DNA of 64,000 nt from Clostridium sp. (GCF_022482905.1 NZ_JAKVOI010000001.1:3349958-3413957); one strand, 5' to 3'; shown: positions 42,337 through 53,675, counted from the first letter of the stretch. Numbers and translations: made by a program. Notes: generated by a model from the sequence alone, not told the origin.

Positions 42337-43512
42337 TTGAATAAAAAGAAAAAATGGATTCTCGCTACCATACTGATTATTGTAGTGACAAACATTGCAA
42401 CTATGATTGGTACTTATAGTTTTTGGAATGTGAGAAGAGGAAGCATAGTAAATAAGTTCGAAAAGATATTTGAGGTAAGGGATACGTTGTATAAATACTA
42501 TGATGGTAAAATAAGCGATGATGTTCTTCTAGAAGGAGCATTGAAAGGTATGACATCATCACTAAAAGATCCATATACTGTGTTTATGGATAAAAAGGAA
42601 TTTGAAGAATTCAATACTGAAACAGAAGGCAACTACAGTGGAATAGGAGTTCAGGTTACTTCAAACAACAACAAGATTGAAATAACAAAGGTATTTGAAG
42701 GGACACCTTCCGAGAAAGCCGGACTCAAGCAGCATGATATAATAGAAAAAGTAAATGGAACTGCTGTAAGTGGAACTGAGCTTGACAGGGCAGTTTCAAT
42801 AATGCGCGGTGAGACAGGGACAGAGGTTACACTTACTATTTTCAGACAGGACAAAGGTACTTTTGAGACAAAAGTAAAAAGAGCCAAGGTAAATATGGTA
42901 ACTGTAACTGGAGAAATGCTTGATAAGAATGTGGGATATATTCAGGTGTCCATGTTCGATGAAAATACATCGAAAAATTTTCAGAAGCAGCTGGTTGAAT
43001 TGAAAAATAAAGGCATGAAATCCTTGATAGTAGATCTTAGGGATAATCCAGGAGGATTGCTCGATCAATGTGTAAACATGGTTTCAAATTTTATTCCAGA
43101 TCAAAAGGTAATTGTTTCTACCGTTGACAAGTATGGAAACAAGAAGGAATACAAGTCAAAAGGCGGTGATTTCTATAATTTACCTATAACTCTGCTGGTA
43201 AATGGAAATACTGCAAGTGCTTCAGAAATATTCGCGGGTTCCGTACGTGACTATAAAATAGGAACTCTTGTAGGAGAGAAGACCTTTGGCAAGGGTGTAG
43301 TTCAGACTATGTTTGATACTGGAGATGGAACTGCCCTGAAGGTTACTATATCCAAGTATTACACTCCAAATGGTGAAAATATACACAAGAAAGGCATAAA
43401 GCCGGGTGTAAATGTAGCATATCCTGATAGTCTCAAGGGAAAACCATATGATAGGAATAAGGATCCGCAGTTTAAAAAAGCGCTTGATATTGCTGAAAGC
43501 AAGGCAAAGTAA
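42337..43512 (+). CDS. S41-family C-terminal processing peptidase (CtpA/CtpB)
   Basis: 391 residues from TTG 42337 (AGAGGTGG upstream). One N-terminal membrane helix, then a PDZ domain (about 100-190, SGIGVQVTSNNN to GTEVTLTIFR), and the peptidase core with catalytic serine in NGNTASASEIFAGSV and lysine in GEKTFGKGVVQTMF. It cleaves extracytoplasmic substrates; CtpB in Bacillus acts in sporulation sigma-K signalling, and this gene sits in the same ftsEX-linked position. Confidence 0.93.
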   Translation: MNKKKKWILATILIIVVTNIATMIGTYSFWNVRRGSIVNKFEKIFEVRDTLYKYYDGKISDDVLLEGALKGMTSSLKDPYTVFMDKKEFEEFNTETEGNYSGIGVQVTSNNNKIEITKVFEGTPSEKAGLKQHDIIEKVNGTAVSGTELDRAVSIMRGETGTEVTLTIFRQDKGTFETKVKRAKVNMVTVTGEMLDKNVGYIQVSMFDENTSKNFQKQLVELKNKGMKSLIVDLRDNPGGLLDQCVNMVSNFIPDQKVIVSTVDKYGNKKEYKSKGGDFYNLPITLLVNGNTASASEIFAGSVRDYKIGTLVGEKTFGKGVVQTMFDTGDGTALKVTISKYYTPNGENIHKKGIKPGVNVAYPDSLKGKPYDRNKDPQFKKALDIAESKAK

Positions 43513-43537
43513 AATATGATATAATATATTTGAAATT

Positions 43538-43569
43538 TAAATTAGACAGACAAAATTCTGTCTAATTTA
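43538..43569 (+). terminator. Hairpin between the S41 peptidase and MinJ-like genes
   Basis: TAAATTAGACAGA and TCTGTCTAATTTA form a perfect 13-bp stem with a 6-nt loop. Only weakly T-rich sequence follows, so it may be a partial terminator or a stabilising hairpin. Confidence 0.6.
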
Positions 43570-43606
43570 ATTTATGTATAGTTGAGGAGAGGGGCATTGA
43601 CTTTTA

Positions 43607-44902
43607 ATGAATATATTGATATACACTTTGAAGTCTGTAGCTTATGCGCTTACGGAGCCTTATCTGATAATGCTGCTGGCTATCATGGCTTTTGTACTAT
43701 ATAGAAAAAATATTCAAACTGCTGTTATGCAGAAGATGATAATTGGGGAAAGAATTAATTCACCACTTGAGTTGACTATATCTCAGGTTGTAATAGGAAT
43801 TTTTGCAGGTACCATGGCGAGTATTATAATGTCCTGCCTGGGAATAGTTTTCGAACAGAGCTCAGCTGTGGAACTGGTGTTTCTGACATCCATAGTATTC
43901 ATGTTTTTTAATTCAAGATTTATATGTTTTTCCTATTCTGGTGCGGTGATCGGCCTTTTAAGTGTGCTGCTTGGTAGTGCAGCTGTACATTTCAAGATGC
44001 CGGAATTGAATTTTTTAAATATAGATATAGTGTCACTTATGAGTATGATTGCGGTACTTCATTTTATGGAAGGCCTGCTTGTAATGATTGACGGAAAAAC
44101 TGGAAGTATACCAGTATTTACAAGCAAAGACGGGGAAATAATCGGAGGCTTTGCACTTCAGAGATATTGGATAATACCTGTGGCTATATTTTTTGTACTT
44201 CAGAACAAGTCCCTTGTATCTTCCTCCTGGCAGTTAACGTCGCCTCCATATTGGTGGCCTATTTTAAGAAGTTCCGCAATAATGAATATTTTAAGAGATG
44301 CAGTATTGATACTTATGCCATTTTATGCCGTAGTTGGATACAGTTCCGTAACATTTACAAGAGATACAAAAGGGAAATCTTTTACTTCAGGCATAATAAT
44401 AATGGCCTATAGTGCTGTCATATTTGTGCTGGCACAGCTGGCGGTCCTGAATATGTTCTTTAAAATATTTGTTCTGGTAGCGGCACCCGTTGCCCATGAA
44501 GGTATTATATTTTTACAGAGATATATTGAAACCGTTGGAAAACCAAAATACATAAGCAGTAATGAAGGCATTATGGTACTCGCTGTTGCACCGAACTCAC
44601 CGGCTAACGAGATGGGTATAAAGAGCGGAGACCTTTTAGTTGAAATAAATGATACCAAAATTGAAAATGAAGAAAAAATAAGCGAAATAATAAAGGAATG
44701 TTCAAATTTTATATGGCTTAAAGTCAAAAGAGTTACAGGCAATTTTGAACAGTTGAGCTACAATAAGATGAATGGAAACAAGAAATTAGGCATAGTTTTT
44801 GTACCCAGGAACCTTCCTAAGAACAGCACCATAGTGAAGTTGGACAAAAATAAATTTTCAGATGTACTGAACAAAATAAAAAATAATGATAAGGATGATT
44901 AG
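43607..44902 (+). CDS. Multi-pass membrane protein with C-terminal PDZ domain, MinJ-like
   Basis: 431 residues. Roughly seven or more membrane helices through residue 300, a positively charged link, and a C-terminal PDZ domain (about 315-395: GIMVLAVAPNSPANEMGIKSGDLLVEINDTKI). Bacillus MinJ has this architecture and lies in the same order, between the S41 protease and uvrB; it tethers MinCD to DivIVA at the septum. Homology to MinJ is inferred from layout and synteny. Confidence 0.7.
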   Translation: MNILIYTLKSVAYALTEPYLIMLLAIMAFVLYRKNIQTAVMQKMIIGERINSPLELTISQVVIGIFAGTMASIIMSCLGIVFEQSSAVELVFLTSIVFMFFNSRFICFSYSGAVIGLLSVLLGSAAVHFKMPELNFLNIDIVSLMSMIAVLHFMEGLLVMIDGKTGSIPVFTSKDGEIIGGFALQRYWIIPVAIFFVLQNKSLVSSSWQLTSPPYWWPILRSSAIMNILRDAVLILMPFYAVVGYSSVTFTRDTKGKSFTSGIIIMAYSAVIFVLAQLAVLNMFFKIFVLVAAPVAHEGIIFLQRYIETVGKPKYISSNEGIMVLAVAPNSPANEMGIKSGDLLVEINDTKIENEEKISEIIKECSNFIWLKVKRVTGNFEQLSYNKMNGNKKLGIVFVPRNLPKNSTIVKLDKNKFSDVLNKIKNNDKDD

Positions 44903-44905
44903 AAA

Positions 44906-46888
44906 ATGGGAGTTTTCAAAATACATTCTAAATTTAAACCCAAAGGGGATCAACCACAGGCTATAGATAGTATAACAAAGGGAATTCTAGAGGACGATAA
45001 ATTCCAAACACTTCTGGGAGTAACTGGTTCCGGTAAGACTTTTACCATGGCCAATATAATAGAAAAGATTCAAAAGCCTACCCTTGTGCTTGCCCATAAT
45101 AAAACGCTGGCAGCACAGCTCTGTTCTGAATTCAAGGAATTTTTCCCTGAAAACAGTGTGGAATATTTTGTTTCCTACTATGATTATTATCAGCCGGAGG
45201 CTTATGTTCCCCAGACAGATACCTATATTGAAAAAGATGCATCCATAAACGATGAAATAGATAAACTGAGGCATTCGGCCACATCGGCTCTCTTTGAGAG
45301 GAAGGATGTAATTGTGGTTGCTTCAGTTTCATGTATATATGGACTTGGAAATCCGGAAGAATATAAAAAATTGACTGTATCACTTAGGCCCGGTATGGTA
45401 AAGGATAGAGATACCATTATCAAAAAATTGGTGGAAATACAGTATGAAAGAAACAATATTAATTTTGTAAGGGGTACTTTCAGAGTTCAGGGAGATACTC
45501 TGGATATATTTCCAGCGTCATCTACAAATCATGCCATAAGAGTTGAATTTTTTGGAGATGAAATAGATAGAATAAAGGAATTTGACGCTTTGACCGGAGA
45601 TACTGTGGGTATTAGAAATCATGTTTCCATATTTCCGGCATCGCATTTTGCCACTTCAAAAGAGAAACTTGAGGCAGCCATAGAGAAGATAGAGCAGGAA
45701 CTGGAGGATAGGTTGAATGAGCTGACTGCCCAGGATAAACTCCTTGAAGCACAGAGAATCAGACAGAGAACCAATTTTGACATAGAGATGATGAGGGAAG
45801 TCGGATACTGCAGCGGTATTGAAAATTATTCAAGGATATTGGATGGAAGGGCAAAGGGAAGCCCGCCCCAAACGCTTATCGACTATTTCCCGAAAGATTT
45901 TCTGATGTTTATAGATGAGAGCCATGTTACGCTTCCACAGGTAAAAGCTATGTATGCAGGTGATAAATCCAGGAAACAGTCCCTTGTGGACTATGGTTTC
46001 AGATTAAAATCAGCTTTTGACAACAGACCTTTAAAATTTGAGGAATTTGAGAAAAAGATAAATCAGGTTGTATTTGTAAGTGCTACTCCTGCAGATTATG
46101 AAAAAGAACATTCGCAGAATACGGCGGAACAGATACTTAGACCTACAGGACTCTTGGATCCTGAAATTATAGTAAAGCCCATAAAGGGACAGATAGATGA
46201 TCTGTTTGCTTCAATAAATGAAACTGTCAAGAAGGGATACAGAGTCCTTGTAACTACACTTACCAAGAAGATGGCGGAAGATTTGACTGATTATTTTAAG
46301 GATATAAATATAAAAGCCAGATACATGCATTCAAGTGTGGTTACCATAGAAAGGATGAAAATAATAAGAGATCTCAGAAAAGGCGAATTTGATGTACTTG
46401 TCGGAATAAATCTTCTGCGTGAGGGACTTGATATACCTGAGGTTGCCCTGGTTGCAATACTGGATGCCGACAAGGAAGGCTTTTTGAGGTCTGAAAGGTC
46501 TCTCATACAGACTATTGGAAGGGCAGCCAGAAATTCAGAGAGCAAAGTTATAATGTATGCAGATAAAATTACCGATTCCATGAATAGAGCTATTACTGAG
46601 ACAAACAGGAGAAGAAAAATACAGATGGAATACAATAGGAAGCATGGAATAGTTCCAAAGACTATAAGTAAAGGAATAAGAGAAGTTATAGAAGCGACTA
46701 CGGTATTGGAGGAAAAAGGGGAATATGGCAGTTTAAATGAAGCCATAGCAGGCAATAATGAAAATATAGATAAGTTGATAGAAGAAAATTCAAAATATAT
46801 GAAACAGGCTGCCAAGGAGCTTAGATTTGAAGAGGCCGCACGATTGAGAGATATTATATTGAAACTGAAGAAGGAAAAGAAGCAATAA
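44906..46888 (+). CDS. uvrB: Excinuclease ABC subunit B
   Basis: 660 residues. Helicase motifs: Walker [13 protein letters not shown] at residue 39, beta-hairpin region [31 protein letters not shown] (motif II) and the late helicase motif QTIGRAARN; a C-terminal UVR motif ([13 protein letters not shown]) binds UvrC. Starts three bases after the preceding gene. It loads on damaged DNA with UvrA for nucleotide excision repair. Confidence 0.98.
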   Translation: MGVFKIHSKFKPKGDQPQAIDSITKGILEDDKFQTLLGVTGSGKTFTMANIIEKIQKPTLVLAHNKTLAAQLCSEFKEFFPENSVEYFVSYYDYYQPEAYVPQTDTYIEKDASINDEIDKLRHSATSALFERKDVIVVASVSCIYGLGNPEEYKKLTVSLRPGMVKDRDTIIKKLVEIQYERNNINFVRGTFRVQGDTLDIFPASSTNHAIRVEFFGDEIDRIKEFDALTGDTVGIRNHVSIFPASHFATSKEKLEAAIEKIEQELEDRLNELTAQDKLLEAQRIRQRTNFDIEMMREVGYCSGIENYSRILDGRAKGSPPQTLIDYFPKDFLMFIDESHVTLPQVKAMYAGDKSRKQSLVDYGFRLKSAFDNRPLKFEEFEKKINQVVFVSATPADYEKEHSQNTAEQILRPTGLLDPEIIVKPIKGQIDDLFASINETVKKGYRVLVTTLTKKMAEDLTDYFKDINIKARYMHSSVVTIERMKIIRDLRKGEFDVLVGINLLREGLDIPEVALVAILDADKEGFLRSERSLIQTIGRAARNSESKVIMYADKITDSMNRAITETNRRRKIQMEYNRKHGIVPKTISKGIREVIEATTVLEEKGEYGSLNEAIAGNNENIDKLIEENSKYMKQAAKELRFEEAARLRDIILKLKKEKKQ

Positions 46889-46907
46889 TTACTAAGGAGT
46901 TATAAAT

Positions 46908-49727
46908 ATGAAAAACAGCATAATTATAAAGGGTGCTAAAGTTCACAATTTAAAAAACATAGATTTGACTATACCAAGAGACAAACTTATAGTATTTACA
47001 GGACTCTCTGGATCGGGAAAGTCTTCTCTTGCATTTGATACATTGTATGCAGAAGGTCAGAGAAGATATGTTGAATCATTGTCTGCCTATGCAAGACAAT
47101 TCCTGGGACAGATGAACAAACCGGATGTAGATTATATTGAAGGACTGTCTCCAGCTATATCAATAGATCAGAAGACAACCAGTAAAAATCCACGTTCAAC
47201 TGTGGGAACTGTTACGGAAATATATGATTATTTAAGACTTCTCTATGCCAGAATAGGTGTTCCCCACTGTCCTAGGTGTGGAAGAAGGATAAGTCAGCAG
47301 ACAGTGGATCAAATGGTGGATAGGGTGTTTTCCCTGCCGGACAGGACAAGAATACAGATACTTGCTCCGGTCGTAAATGGACGAAAAGGCCAGCATGTGA
47401 AAGTACTTGAAAACATAAAGAAGAGTGGCTACGTGAGAGCCAGAATCGACGGTGAAATTTTAGACCTGGAAGAAGAGATAGCTCTGGATAAGAATAAAAA
47501 GCATACTATAGAAGTAGTAGTCGACAGGTTGATTGTAAAAAACGAAATTGAAGGAAGGCTGGCAGATTCTATAGAAACTTCTCTTAAATTATCAGATGGA
47601 GTAGTTATTATAAATGTTTTAGACGGGGAGGATATGCTTTTTAGTGAAAAATTTGCCTGTGTTCACTGCGGTATAAGCATAGGAGAAATTACTCCAAGAA
47701 CATTTTCATTTAATTCCCCATATGGGAAATGCGATACTTGTGACGGGCTCGGCAGTCTTTTGGAAATAGACGACAAACTTGTAATACCGGACAGAAGCAA
47801 GAGCATAATGCAGGGGGCCGTACTTCCCTGGGGAAGCGGAAGTTTGAAGGAAGGTTCATGGACATTCAGTATATTGAGGGCACTTTCAAATAAATACAAG
47901 TTTGGTTTAGATACTCCAGTAGAAAAACTTGGTGATAAAGTTCTGAACATACTTTTATACGGCATGAAAGGCGACAAGATAAAAGTCAAATATGAAAAGG
48001 AAGGCAGATTGATGGAATTCAGCCATTCCTTTGAAGGGATAATAAATAATCTTAAAAGAAGATACTTTGAGACCAATTCAGATTACATAAAGAGTGAAAT
48101 AGAAAATTATATGAGCAACAATCCATGCCCTGATTGTAAGGGTGCAAGATTGAGACCTGAAGTCCTTGCAGTTACGGTGGGAGAGAAAAATATACATGAG
48201 TTGTGCAGCATGTCTATAAAGGATGAACTTAAATTTTTTCAGGAATTGACTCTGTCTCAGAGGGACAGTATAATAAGCGATCAGGTACTCAAGGAAATAA
48301 ATGCAAGACTCAAGTTCTTGGTTGATGTAGGACTTGACTACTTGACCCTGTCCAGAAGTTCAGGTACTTTATCCGGCGGAGAAGCCCAGAGGATAAGGCT
48401 TGCTACGCAGATAGGCTCAGGTCTGGTAGGAGTACTATACATACTTGATGAGCCAAGTATAGGACTGCATCAAAGAGATAATGACAGGCTCATAAAAACC
48501 CTGGAGCATCTGAGAGATATAGGGAATACCGTGATTGTAGTAGAGCATGATGAGGATACCATGAGAGCTGCGGATTATATAGTCGATATAGGACCTGGAG
48601 CAGGTGAGTATGGTGGTGAAGTTGTCGGATCAGGTACAATGTCCGATATAATAAATAGTAAAAGATCAATAACGGGACAGTATCTGAGCGGGAAGAAAAA
48701 AATAGAGGTACCTGAATCCAGAAGGAGTGGAAATGGCAATTGTATAGATATAAGGGGTGCATGTGAAAATAACCTCAAGAATATAGATGTAAATATACCA
48801 CTTGGAGTTTTTAATTGTATTACGGGAGTTTCCGGTTCAGGAAAGAGTACCCTTGTGAATGAAGTGTTGTATAAAGGACTCAATAAAAAAATAAATGGTT
48901 CTAAAGATATGCCCGGTAAGCATAAAGATATATTTGGAACGGAAAATATAGATAAGATCATAGACATAAACCAAAGTCCCATAGGAAGGACTCCAAGGTC
49001 AAACCCGGCTACGTATACAGGTGTATTTGACATAATAAGAGATGTTTTTTCAAATACTCCGGAAGCTAAAATGAGAGGATACAAACCGGGAAGATTCAGC
49101 TTCAATGTAAAAGGTGGAAGATGTGAAGCCTGCAGAGGTGATGGAATAATAAAAATCGAGATGCAGTTTTTATCAGATGTATATGTTCAATGTGAAGTGT
49201 GTAAGGGAAAAAGATACAATAGAGAAACTCTCCAGGTAAAATACAAAGGAAAGAACATAGATGATGTTTTGAATATGACAGTGGAAGAGGCTCTGGATTT
49301 TTTCAAGAACTTACCTAGAATACACAGCAGACTTCAGACGTTGTCAGATGTGGGGCTCGGGTATGTTAAACTTGGACAGCCGTCAACGCAGCTGTCTGGC
49401 GGAGAAGCTCAAAGAGTCAAACTGGCATATGAACTTTCCAAAAGAAGTACGGGCAAGACACTTTACATACTTGATGAGCCAACTACAGGCCTTCATACTG
49501 ACGATGTGAAGAGACTCATAGATATACTCCAGAGAATTGTGGATACAGGCAATACGGTTGTAGTTATAGAACATAATCTAGATGTTATAAAATGTGCAGA
49601 TTATATAATAGATCTTGGACCGGAAGGTGGCGAAAGAGGCGGGGAAGTGTTGTGTACAGGTACGCCTGAGGAAGTGGCTCAAAATAAAGATTCATATACG
49701 GGACAATATCTAAAAAAAATGTTATAA
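46908..49727 (+). CDS. uvrA: Excinuclease ABC subunit A
   Basis: 939 residues. Two ABC ATPase halves: Walker [13 protein letters not shown] near residue 32 and [15 protein letters not shown] near 640; signatures [16 protein letters not shown] and [16 protein letters not shown]; CxxC zinc sites, CPRCGRR, CVHCGIS, CDTCDG and CEACRGDG. Damage-recognition dimer of nucleotide excision repair. Nineteen bases after uvrB, ending at a terminator, so uvrBA are cotranscribed. Confidence 0.98.
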   Translation: MKNSIIIKGAKVHNLKNIDLTIPRDKLIVFTGLSGSGKSSLAFDTLYAEGQRRYVESLSAYARQFLGQMNKPDVDYIEGLSPAISIDQKTTSKNPRSTVGTVTEIYDYLRLLYARIGVPHCPRCGRRISQQTVDQMVDRVFSLPDRTRIQILAPVVNGRKGQHVKVLENIKKSGYVRARIDGEILDLEEEIALDKNKKHTIEVVVDRLIVKNEIEGRLADSIETSLKLSDGVVIINVLDGEDMLFSEKFACVHCGISIGEITPRTFSFNSPYGKCDTCDGLGSLLEIDDKLVIPDRSKSIMQGAVLPWGSGSLKEGSWTFSILRALSNKYKFGLDTPVEKLGDKVLNILLYGMKGDKIKVKYEKEGRLMEFSHSFEGIINNLKRRYFETNSDYIKSEIENYMSNNPCPDCKGARLRPEVLAVTVGEKNIHELCSMSIKDELKFFQELTLSQRDSIISDQVLKEINARLKFLVDVGLDYLTLSRSSGTLSGGEAQRIRLATQIGSGLVGVLYILDEPSIGLHQRDNDRLIKTLEHLRDIGNTVIVVEHDEDTMRAADYIVDIGPGAGEYGGEVVGSGTMSDIINSKRSITGQYLSGKKKIEVPESRRSGNGNCIDIRGACENNLKNIDVNIPLGVFNCITGVSGSGKSTLVNEVLYKGLNKKINGSKDMPGKHKDIFGTENIDKIIDINQSPIGRTPRSNPATYTGVFDIIRDVFSNTPEAKMRGYKPGRFSFNVKGGRCEACRGDGIIKIEMQFLSDVYVQCEVCKGKRYNRETLQVKYKGKNIDDVLNMTVEEALDFFKNLPRIHSRLQTLSDVGLGYVKLGQPSTQLSGGEAQRVKLAYELSKRSTGKTLYILDEPTTGLHTDDVKRLIDILQRIVDTGNTVVVIEHNLDVIKCADYIIDLGPEGGERGGEVLCTGTPEEVAQNKDSYTGQYLKKML

Positions 49728-49738
49728 TCTACATAAAG

Positions 49739-49773
49739 ACTAGCATAATCAGACTCATAGTGCTAGTTTTTTC
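49739..49773 (+). terminator. Intrinsic terminator after uvrA
   Basis: ACTAGCA and TGCTAGT pair over 7 bp with a 15-nt loop, followed by TTTTTTC. Confidence 0.82.
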
Positions 49774-49796
49774 ATCTTTAGGGGAGGATATTTAAA

Positions 49797-50234
49797 ATGG
49801 ATCTGAGTAAATTGAGTTTGGTTTTTAAGATTGTGATTATAGGTATAGTATATATTATAATATTCTGGTCATTAAGGATAATGTATAAAGATGTAAAAAA
49901 TGGTGGGAAAAAGTCCAAAATATCTAATAGAAGATCTTTTGGACTGGAAGTAATGATGCCTGGAGATAATTCAAACCTTCGAAAGGGAGCGGTTATTCCT
50001 ATAAGAAGGGAAATAACCATAGGCAGGAAAAATGACAATATGCTTAAGCTTGAAGATCCATATGCTTCATCCCATCATGCGAGATTGTATATAAAAAATG
50101 GAAAAGACTGTGTTATAGAAGATCTTGGAAGTACTAATGGAACACTGTTAAATGGAAAAAAATTGAATGGACGCCAGTATCTGAGCTCTGGAGACGAGAT
50201 AAAGATTGGCAATACTTGTTTTAAAGTTATATGA
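49797..50234 (+). CDS. Membrane-anchored FHA-domain protein
   Basis: 145 residues. One N-terminal membrane helix (about residues 10-28), a basic linker, then an FHA domain (about 75-145) with the phosphothreonine-binding pattern ITIGRKNDN, SSHHARLYIKNG and EDLGSTNGTLLNGKK. It should bind phosphothreonine partners at the membrane. Directly precedes FtsW/RodA and penicillin-binding genes, so it probably regulates cell-wall synthesis. No Ser/Thr kinase or phosphatase gene is in the window. Confidence 0.85.
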   Translation: MDLSKLSLVFKIVIIGIVYIIIFWSLRIMYKDVKNGGKKSKISNRRSFGLEVMMPGDNSNLRKGAVIPIRREITIGRKNDNMLKLEDPYASSHHARLYIKNGKDCVIEDLGSTNGTLLNGKKLNGRQYLSSGDEIKIGNTCFKVI

Positions 50235-50279
50235 TATGTGAATTTTTATGATCAAATAATTTAATAGGCGGTGGATGCA

Positions 50280-51482
50280 TTGGATACTACTCGAGATGAG
50301 AAAAAATTACTTAAGTATACATATTTTTTATGTTTGGTTTGTTTTTTCAATTTGGCTGTAATAAAGCAGCCATTTGACAAGGGAGCTATGATAATGGCTG
50401 TGGTTACATGCCTGCTCATAGGTTATTCATACTTTGTAATAAGAAAATTCTTTTCAGATGGTGATAAGTATATATTTATATTTTCAAGTATTTTAGCCGT
50501 TATAGGGATGGTTATGCTTTACAGAATGAATATGGCAGTTTCAATCAGGCAAATCATATGGTTTGCAGTTGGGGTTACAGGATTCATATTGATTGTAGTT
50601 CTAATGCCGGATACTGTAAGCTTCAGCAAATATAGATATATATATATTGCACTCACATTGATATTTATGGGAATGGGTACATTCCACGGCATTGAAATAA
50701 ATGGTTCAAAGAACTGGGTAAATATAGCAGGAGTCCAATTTCAGCCTTCTGAATTTGGAAAATTGACATTGGTTGCTTATCTCGCATCGGATTTGAAAAA
50801 TTACAGGAACTTTAAACATCTTATAATACCTGGAATTGTCGTAATGGTCTGCCTGGGTTTTATGGTAGTTCAAAAAGATCTTGGTTCTGCACTTATAATT
50901 TTTGGAATATCCATAACTATGCTGTATATAGCTACATCAAAATTTAAATATGTTATAATCTGTTTTGTGCTGGCAGCAGTTGGCGCCGTTTTTAGCTATC
51001 ATATGTTTGGGCATGTAAGGACAAGGGTTATGATATGGCAGAATCCATGGCCCTATGCAAATAATCAGAGTTACCAGATAATCCAGTCAATGTTTTCAAT
51101 AGCTTCTGGAGGACTTACAGGATCAGGCCTTGGGTTGGGGCATCCTGAATATGTCCCAATAAATACTACTGATTTCATATTTGCAACGCTGTGTGAAGAA
51201 CTTGGTATATTGATGGGATTTGCAATTATAATACTGTATTTCCTGCTTTTCTACAGGTGCATGAGGGCGGCAGTATATTGCAATGATGAGTTTTCAAGGC
51301 TTTTAGCAGTAGGATACAGTGCAATGATTGCATCACAGGTGCTGGTTATAGTAGGAGGGGTTATGAATGCCATTCCACTTACAGGAGTAACTCTTCCACT
51401 GGTAAGTTATGGTGGAAGTTCTATGCTGATAACATTTTTTTCTCTGGGTATAATTCAGAAAATATCAGAAGAGGGTAGGTAG
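50280..51482 (+). CDS. FtsW/RodA/SpoVE-family peptidoglycan polymerase
   Basis: 400 residues from TTG 50280; AGGCGG lies nine bases upstream, whereas the GTG at 50271 abuts it. About ten membrane helices. SEDS motifs: ILIVVLMPDTVSFSKYRYIY, GSKNWVNIAGVQFQPSEFGK, MVVQKDLGSALIIFG, YQIIQSMFSIASGGLTGSGLG and PLVSYGGSSMLITFFSLGI. It polymerises lipid II into glycan chains. The paired transpeptidase gene follows one base after its stop. Confidence 0.9.
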   Translation: MDTTRDEKKLLKYTYFLCLVCFFNLAVIKQPFDKGAMIMAVVTCLLIGYSYFVIRKFFSDGDKYIFIFSSILAVIGMVMLYRMNMAVSIRQIIWFAVGVTGFILIVVLMPDTVSFSKYRYIYIALTLIFMGMGTFHGIEINGSKNWVNIAGVQFQPSEFGKLTLVAYLASDLKNYRNFKHLIIPGIVVMVCLGFMVVQKDLGSALIIFGISITMLYIATSKFKYVIICFVLAAVGAVFSYHMFGHVRTRVMIWQNPWPYANNQSYQIIQSMFSIASGGLTGSGLGLGHPEYVPINTTDFIFATLCEELGILMGFAIIILYFLLFYRCMRAAVYCNDEFSRLLAVGYSAMIASQVLVIVGGVMNAIPLTGVTLPLVSYGGSSMLITFFSLGIIQKISEEGR

Positions 51483-51483
51483 C

Positions 51484-52911
51484 ATGAATAACATACTAAA
51501 CAATATAAAAAAGGTAATGCTTGTATTTCTGCTGTGCTTTATAGGATTGATTTCATATATGACATATTTTGAGATGCTTGTAGGTCCCAATATAGTCAAC
51601 AGCAGTTACAATAGGAGAATGTGGATCAAGAGAAATGAAGTGCTTAGGGGTACTATATATGATAGAAACGGGAATCCTCTCACTAAAAGTGAGCCCATAA
51701 ATTCAGAAACACAGAAGAGGGAATATACTGGAGGGGAAGTATTTTCCCATGCACTTGGGTATGTAGATGAAAAGTATGGGATAACCGGTTTGGAAAGAAA
51801 ATATGATGATGAGCTCATGTCAACGGATGTCAAGGATAACTTGAAGAGCCTTATTGAAAACAAGGGGAAATCCATAAAAAAGGTTGGAAATGGAGTCAAG
51901 ACAACACTCGATACGGCAACACAGAAAAAAGCCTATGATCTTTTGGGAGAGAACAGGGGTGCCGTAGTGGCGCTGAATCCAAAGACGGGAGAGGTAATAG
52001 CAATGGTTTCAAAGCCTTCTTTTGATCCAAATAATTTAAAAGACAGCTGGGCGGATATAAATAAAAATTCCAGCAGACCACTTCTCAACAGGGCAACCGC
52101 CGGTTTGTATCCTCCAGGATCTACTTTTAAAACTGTTACAGCTATAAGTGCTCTTGAAAATATAAGCGGTGTAAGAAGCAAGACTATCAATGATACAGGG
52201 TCTGTCCAGATAGGATCTGATTATGTATTGCACAACTACAACGGCGAGGTTCTGGGAAGCATAAATTTTGAAGAAGCTTATGCACATTCAAGCAATGTAT
52301 ATTTTGGAACGCTTGGATTGGAACTTGGAAATGACAAATTGAAAGAGACTGCGGAAGAATTTTACTTTAATAAAAGTATTCCTACAGATGGTATACCTGT
52401 GGAGCCAAGTCATTTTCCAGCATTGAAATCTTATGAAAGAGGCAGTATAGCACAGAGTGCCATAGGGCAGAGCAGCGATCTTGCAAGTCCCCTTCAAATG
52501 GCAGTTCTGGTAAGTACCATTGCCAATGGAGGAGTCATGATGAAACCGCATCTTGTAACTTCCGTAGTTACGAGTAAAGGGGAATTGGTAAAGACAATAT
52601 CACCTGAATCCATAGGACAAATCATATCTCCAGATATTGCAAATACGATGAAAAACATGATGAAATCTGTTGTGGATTATGGTACTGGAACAGGTGCGTC
52701 CATAAGTGGAATAGAAGTTTCAGGTAAAACAGGTACCGCAGACAACCAGGTAATGGGTCAAAATTCTCCACCACATTCATGGTTTATAGGTTTTGCACCA
52801 TATGAAGATCCACAGGTAGCAATTGCAGTAATTGTAGAAAATGGAGGGCAGGGTGGACTTATCGCAGCATCTATAGCATCACAGGTAATAGCTGCTTCGC
52901 TTGGAAAGTAA
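51484..52911 (+). CDS. Penicillin-binding protein, transpeptidase class (class B)
   Basis: 475 residues. N-terminal membrane helix, a short linker domain, and a transpeptidase domain with the three active-site motifs: STFK in PPGSTFKTVTAISAL (nucleophile serine near residue 220), SSN in HSSNVYFGTLG, and KTG in VSGKTGTADNQV. It crosslinks peptidoglycan made by the adjacent FtsW/RodA-type polymerase, with which it probably forms a complex. Shorter than typical PBP2 because the large N-terminal dimerisation region is reduced. Confidence 0.92.
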   Translation: MNNILNNIKKVMLVFLLCFIGLISYMTYFEMLVGPNIVNSSYNRRMWIKRNEVLRGTIYDRNGNPLTKSEPINSETQKREYTGGEVFSHALGYVDEKYGITGLERKYDDELMSTDVKDNLKSLIENKGKSIKKVGNGVKTTLDTATQKKAYDLLGENRGAVVALNPKTGEVIAMVSKPSFDPNNLKDSWADINKNSSRPLLNRATAGLYPPGSTFKTVTAISALENISGVRSKTINDTGSVQIGSDYVLHNYNGEVLGSINFEEAYAHSSNVYFGTLGLELGNDKLKETAEEFYFNKSIPTDGIPVEPSHFPALKSYERGSIAQSAIGQSSDLASPLQMAVLVSTIANGGVMMKPHLVTSVVTSKGELVKTISPESIGQIISPDIANTMKNMMKSVVDYGTGTGASISGIEVSGKTGTADNQVMGQNSPPHSWFIGFAPYEDPQVAIAVIVENGGQGGLIAASIASQVIAASLGK

Positions 52912-53043
52912 TAGTAGAAGGATAATTTATAGTGTAATTTCCCGGGGAATTTTATTGTAAAAAGTAATATTGTAATGGATTTAATGTTATAATATAGTCA
53001 CTATTGGGAAATACTATTACTTTTATTATGAGAAGGAGAGAAA

Positions 53044-53652
53044 ATGAAAGGTAAAACTCATGCAGGAATGGGTATACTTACTTTTTTATCTGTTTATGAA
53101 ATAATACCTGGAGGATTTAGTTATTTTGGGATGATTATAGTTGTATTTTCATCTGTACTGCCGGATATAGATCATCCAAAGAGTATAATCAACAAATATA
53201 TTCTTCCATTTAAAAATAAAATGACGAAAGTTGTACTGTATGGATGCATTGGCATAATATTATTATGGTATGATTATCTGTATTTGCATGAACCACTGAT
53301 AAGGGCATTGGGTATAGTATTTATTATAATAGCCATATCTTCACATAGAAGCGGGCTTACACACAGCCTTATGGGGATGGCTATGTTTTCATTCATAGCT
53401 GGATATCTTGGAAATATGTATGATATAAAGTATCTTGTCTATTATTTTATGATAGGTTATGGTATGCATCTTATCTGTGATATGTTTACAAATAGGGGAG
53501 TGCCGTTATTTTATCCCTTCAGGAAGAAGAAGGTGAAGTTTCCACTTACATATAGGACCAATTCTAAAATCGGTTCTGCTATAGAACAGCTTCTTATGAT
53601 AGGCGGACTTCTTTTTACTATCTATAAAATACCAGCTATATTTTATAGATAA
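53044..53652 (+). CDS. YdjM/DUF457-family membrane metal-dependent hydrolase-like protein
   Basis: 202 residues. Starts MKGKTHAGMGI behind AAGGAG; conserved VLPDIDHPKS and a SSHRSGLTHSLMGM motif with histidine and aspartate positions that mark the family, plus MHLICDMFTNRGVPLFYPF near the end. Four to five predicted membrane segments. Family members are called metal-dependent hydrolases, but a substrate is not established. In E. coli ydjM is LexA-controlled, and here it neighbours uvrC, but I see no clear LexA box. Confidence 0.82.
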   Translation: MKGKTHAGMGILTFLSVYEIIPGGFSYFGMIIVVFSSVLPDIDHPKSIINKYILPFKNKMTKVVLYGCIGIILLWYDYLYLHEPLIRALGIVFIIIAISSHRSGLTHSLMGMAMFSFIAGYLGNMYDIKYLVYYFMIGYGMHLICDMFTNRGVPLFYPFRKKKVKFPLTYRTNSKIGSAIEQLLMIGGLLFTIYKIPAIFYR

Positions 53653-53675
53653 TTGATGTATCTAGAGGTGATGGA

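Noticed and set aside
52936-52953. Terminator hairpin after the penicillin-binding protein gene
   Set aside because: The apparent arms around CCCGGGG are not complementary beyond a few bases and leave no loop.
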